From Phytophthora colocasiae (taxonomy: Eukaryota > Oomycota > Peronosporomycetes > Peronosporales > Peronosporaceae): a DNA stretch of 64,000 bases. Position numbers and translations under genes: made by a program. Shown piece by piece: positions 63,801 to 64,000 of this stretch (position 1 is the first letter of the stretch; the number at the start of each line of letters is the position of its first letter). The stretch is taken from the NCBI GenBank assembly GCA_018806915.1, contig JAGKQI010000046.1, positions 1,116,001 to 1,180,000 of the forward strand, in the 5' to 3' direction. Below the pieces are notes generated by a model. That model saw only the letters and a list, made by a program, of their open reading frames with translations, searched no databases and was not told the origin of the DNA.

Positions 63801-64000
63801 GGTCAGTCTTCTAAGCGGTCAGTCTCCAGACGGAGACGGCCTTCGGACGATCCAAGCTCGTCCAGTTCGAGCTCCGACTCTGGCAGTGACTCCGACTCCC
63901 CAAGTTCAGATAGCAGCTCTTTCGAAGACACATCTCCCGGAGTTATGACTACGACCGGCCCGAATGGAACCACTACATATCTGTTCAAGCCGTTTGTGAA
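60822..64000 (+). CDS. Gag polyprotein of element 3, very long, open to the window end
   Basis: From ATG 60822 (MTGSGSGSTRKGGG) I read 1059 codons with no stop to base 64000. Order: Gly/Ser/Lys start, acidic Glu/Asp/Ser-rich region (about 60-200), ordered block (about 290-450; FSPRECIAVLQTMLFEAGF) shared with element 2, Ser-rich stretch (500-640), basic stretch KKKRAKPSPKRR (near 675), coiled coil (about 730-870), Arg/Ser-rich stretch, and at the end TYLFKPFVN, where the ordinary Gag domain begins in element 2. The full Gag would exceed 1400 residues, several times the usual size. Extra N-terminal domains of unknown role are the main oddity. Confidence 0.85.
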   Translation, partial: MTGSGSGSTRKGGGDASLSGMTTRSSRRLKGQQPDEHEDLDAVIRRNRQANAAKRKAALEAKEAKESLEEEEEESEPHQLDAHHASQEDSGSEESSGEEGDPEQEESGSDEDPDEEEEVSESDIERRPDDALVDDSGREESDGEEYDAVPSEAEDSGADVSEEEAVEVEFPMEDRVPDSPPPGRMAPVGDAREESSQFKTEVKTEVRPLSPVHEEAVLEDEVLSQPDAMEVEIPQLISEDSPLPDDWRFSEVPVEPAQAAPRFDISDTQMHEAPEGGRMSPESQMTDVQAKEYVAAQVRRWEQDSSERNYPLEFHHGWPQVYLECEPFIVAAAMTSEYLNRRILMPAQTDAWISELQIQRRTFGFVQDVQGALIPPAEFSPRECIAVLQTMLFEAGFSFVNLVPGWFRTRVFKVHPDLVRQVVGDVFRLLVVEMIEWRQVMLRAHEYIRISETSGRQGLYQQHPEVFRHGESVVISDYETSLFGRDFARQLQLAGFRKTRSPRGPPQGEVQPKRLQRVMPRAPSSIPSPASSSLPSVPSSVLRNLEACQGDQSSKSVMSSSRASSERTNSARSLSMFASSGGSSESMASATSGSRTSRESTSDSSGFGMSRSGGSHMPFSRFAPMAMSARSFGGPTSMESGMAFQITHGNPSGAREDVSRKDVVLDSKVDLQKKKRAKPSPKRREAAREARQARSSDAHDELKPEGRRRESPSESARSERSSKSASSGSTQVALNTMFQLQKVMARMEDQQGSALQKMSSDLDSKLERLLDSRIQGMFPKQDPTQVFTTTQVVPAEPRPDEDHSTERLSREQRHKKKSTKSKRNSSDDRKVFDLQRELEASEAARKKEREMSTAVQKFLASQIRDLKAKTSGPSVSATQGGTSSDLATLHPVSSAPSQSTSHTESQKTDVRNPDEAFAAQLAAALKVVSGETKTSKTPESRKHHDGKARGASDPERRRSSEVRPRREASDDGSRRRASRNGTDAPRKSSSSSKGQSSKRSVSRRRRPSDDPSSSSSSSDSGSDSDSPSSDSSSFEDTSPGVMTTTGPNGTTTYLFKPFV

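Larger units (their letters stand above)
59279..64000 (+). mobile_element. Ty3/gypsy element 3 (same family), runs off the right edge
   Basis: Putative LTR 59279-60708, primer-binding site at 60711, and one continuous gag frame from 60822 to the window end. The part inside the window has no visible lesion, so this may be an active copy. TCCGGA words are over-used (about 10 in 4.6 kb by hand count, about 1 expected). Confidence 0.75.

Overview
The window looks like repeat-rich chromosomal DNA of a plant-pathogenic oomycete, most likely Phytophthora or a close relative. The evidence is an intact Crinkler (CRN) effector gene (17320-19197) with an LQLFLVKK motif, an oomycete-type initiator (TCATTCC) about 25 bases upstream of its ATG, a 59-base intron with GTAAGT/CTAG borders, and transposon families typical of oomycetes. 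No bacterial features are present. About 85 percent of the sequence is transposable elements, many of them nested or broken.

Layout, left to right. 1-10492: a Ty3/gypsy retrotransposon on the minus strand (element 1; left end outside the window) with gag, protease, reverse transcriptase, two RNase H domains, integrase and chromodomain. It is saturated with the palindrome GGATCC and has a 1576-base LTR. It interrupts a Helitron helicase (10493-13033). That Helitron is followed head-to-tail by a second Helitron-bounded segment (13034-15892) carrying a broken MULE transposase. 15893-25318 is the gene-bearing island: a truncated secreted-protein exon, the CRN gene, one or two membrane-protein genes, and the C-terminal end of an alpha-mannosidase. 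25319-36440: two chromovirus-type Ty3/gypsy copies (A on +, B on -) forming a large inverted repeat. 36441-37570: the 3' end of a further related element (D), next to a PIF/Harbinger-like fragment (37571-37940) and a relic of a second CRN 5' end (38861-38993). 39243-47125: a complete, very young chromovirus insertion (C) with near-identical 412-base LTRs and a 5-base target duplication. 48099-50177: a broken hAT transposase. 50365-59278 and 59279-64000: two more members of the element-1 family (elements 2 and 3) on the + strand.

How the parts relate. Elements 1, 2 and 3 share one primer-binding site and an over-long gag. In the two whose gag-pol junction is in the window (1 and 2), a GTTAAAC slippery site at the end of gag is followed, at the same spacing, by a 7-bp stem with a 23-base loop. 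The stem sequences differ, which points to programmed -1 frameshifting. In both, the first RNase H has lost catalytic positions; element 1 also encodes a second, better preserved RNase H. Each of the three carries its own over-used self-complementary word (GGATCC; TCTGA/TCAGA; TCCGGA). The A/B/C family uses another layout: gag and pol are in one frame (clearest in C) separated by a single UAG that lies inside an 8-bp hairpin. Two members (C and D) also carry an open frame on the opposite strand beside the 3' LTR.

All family assignments come from reading the translations by eye. Counts were made by hand and are approximate.
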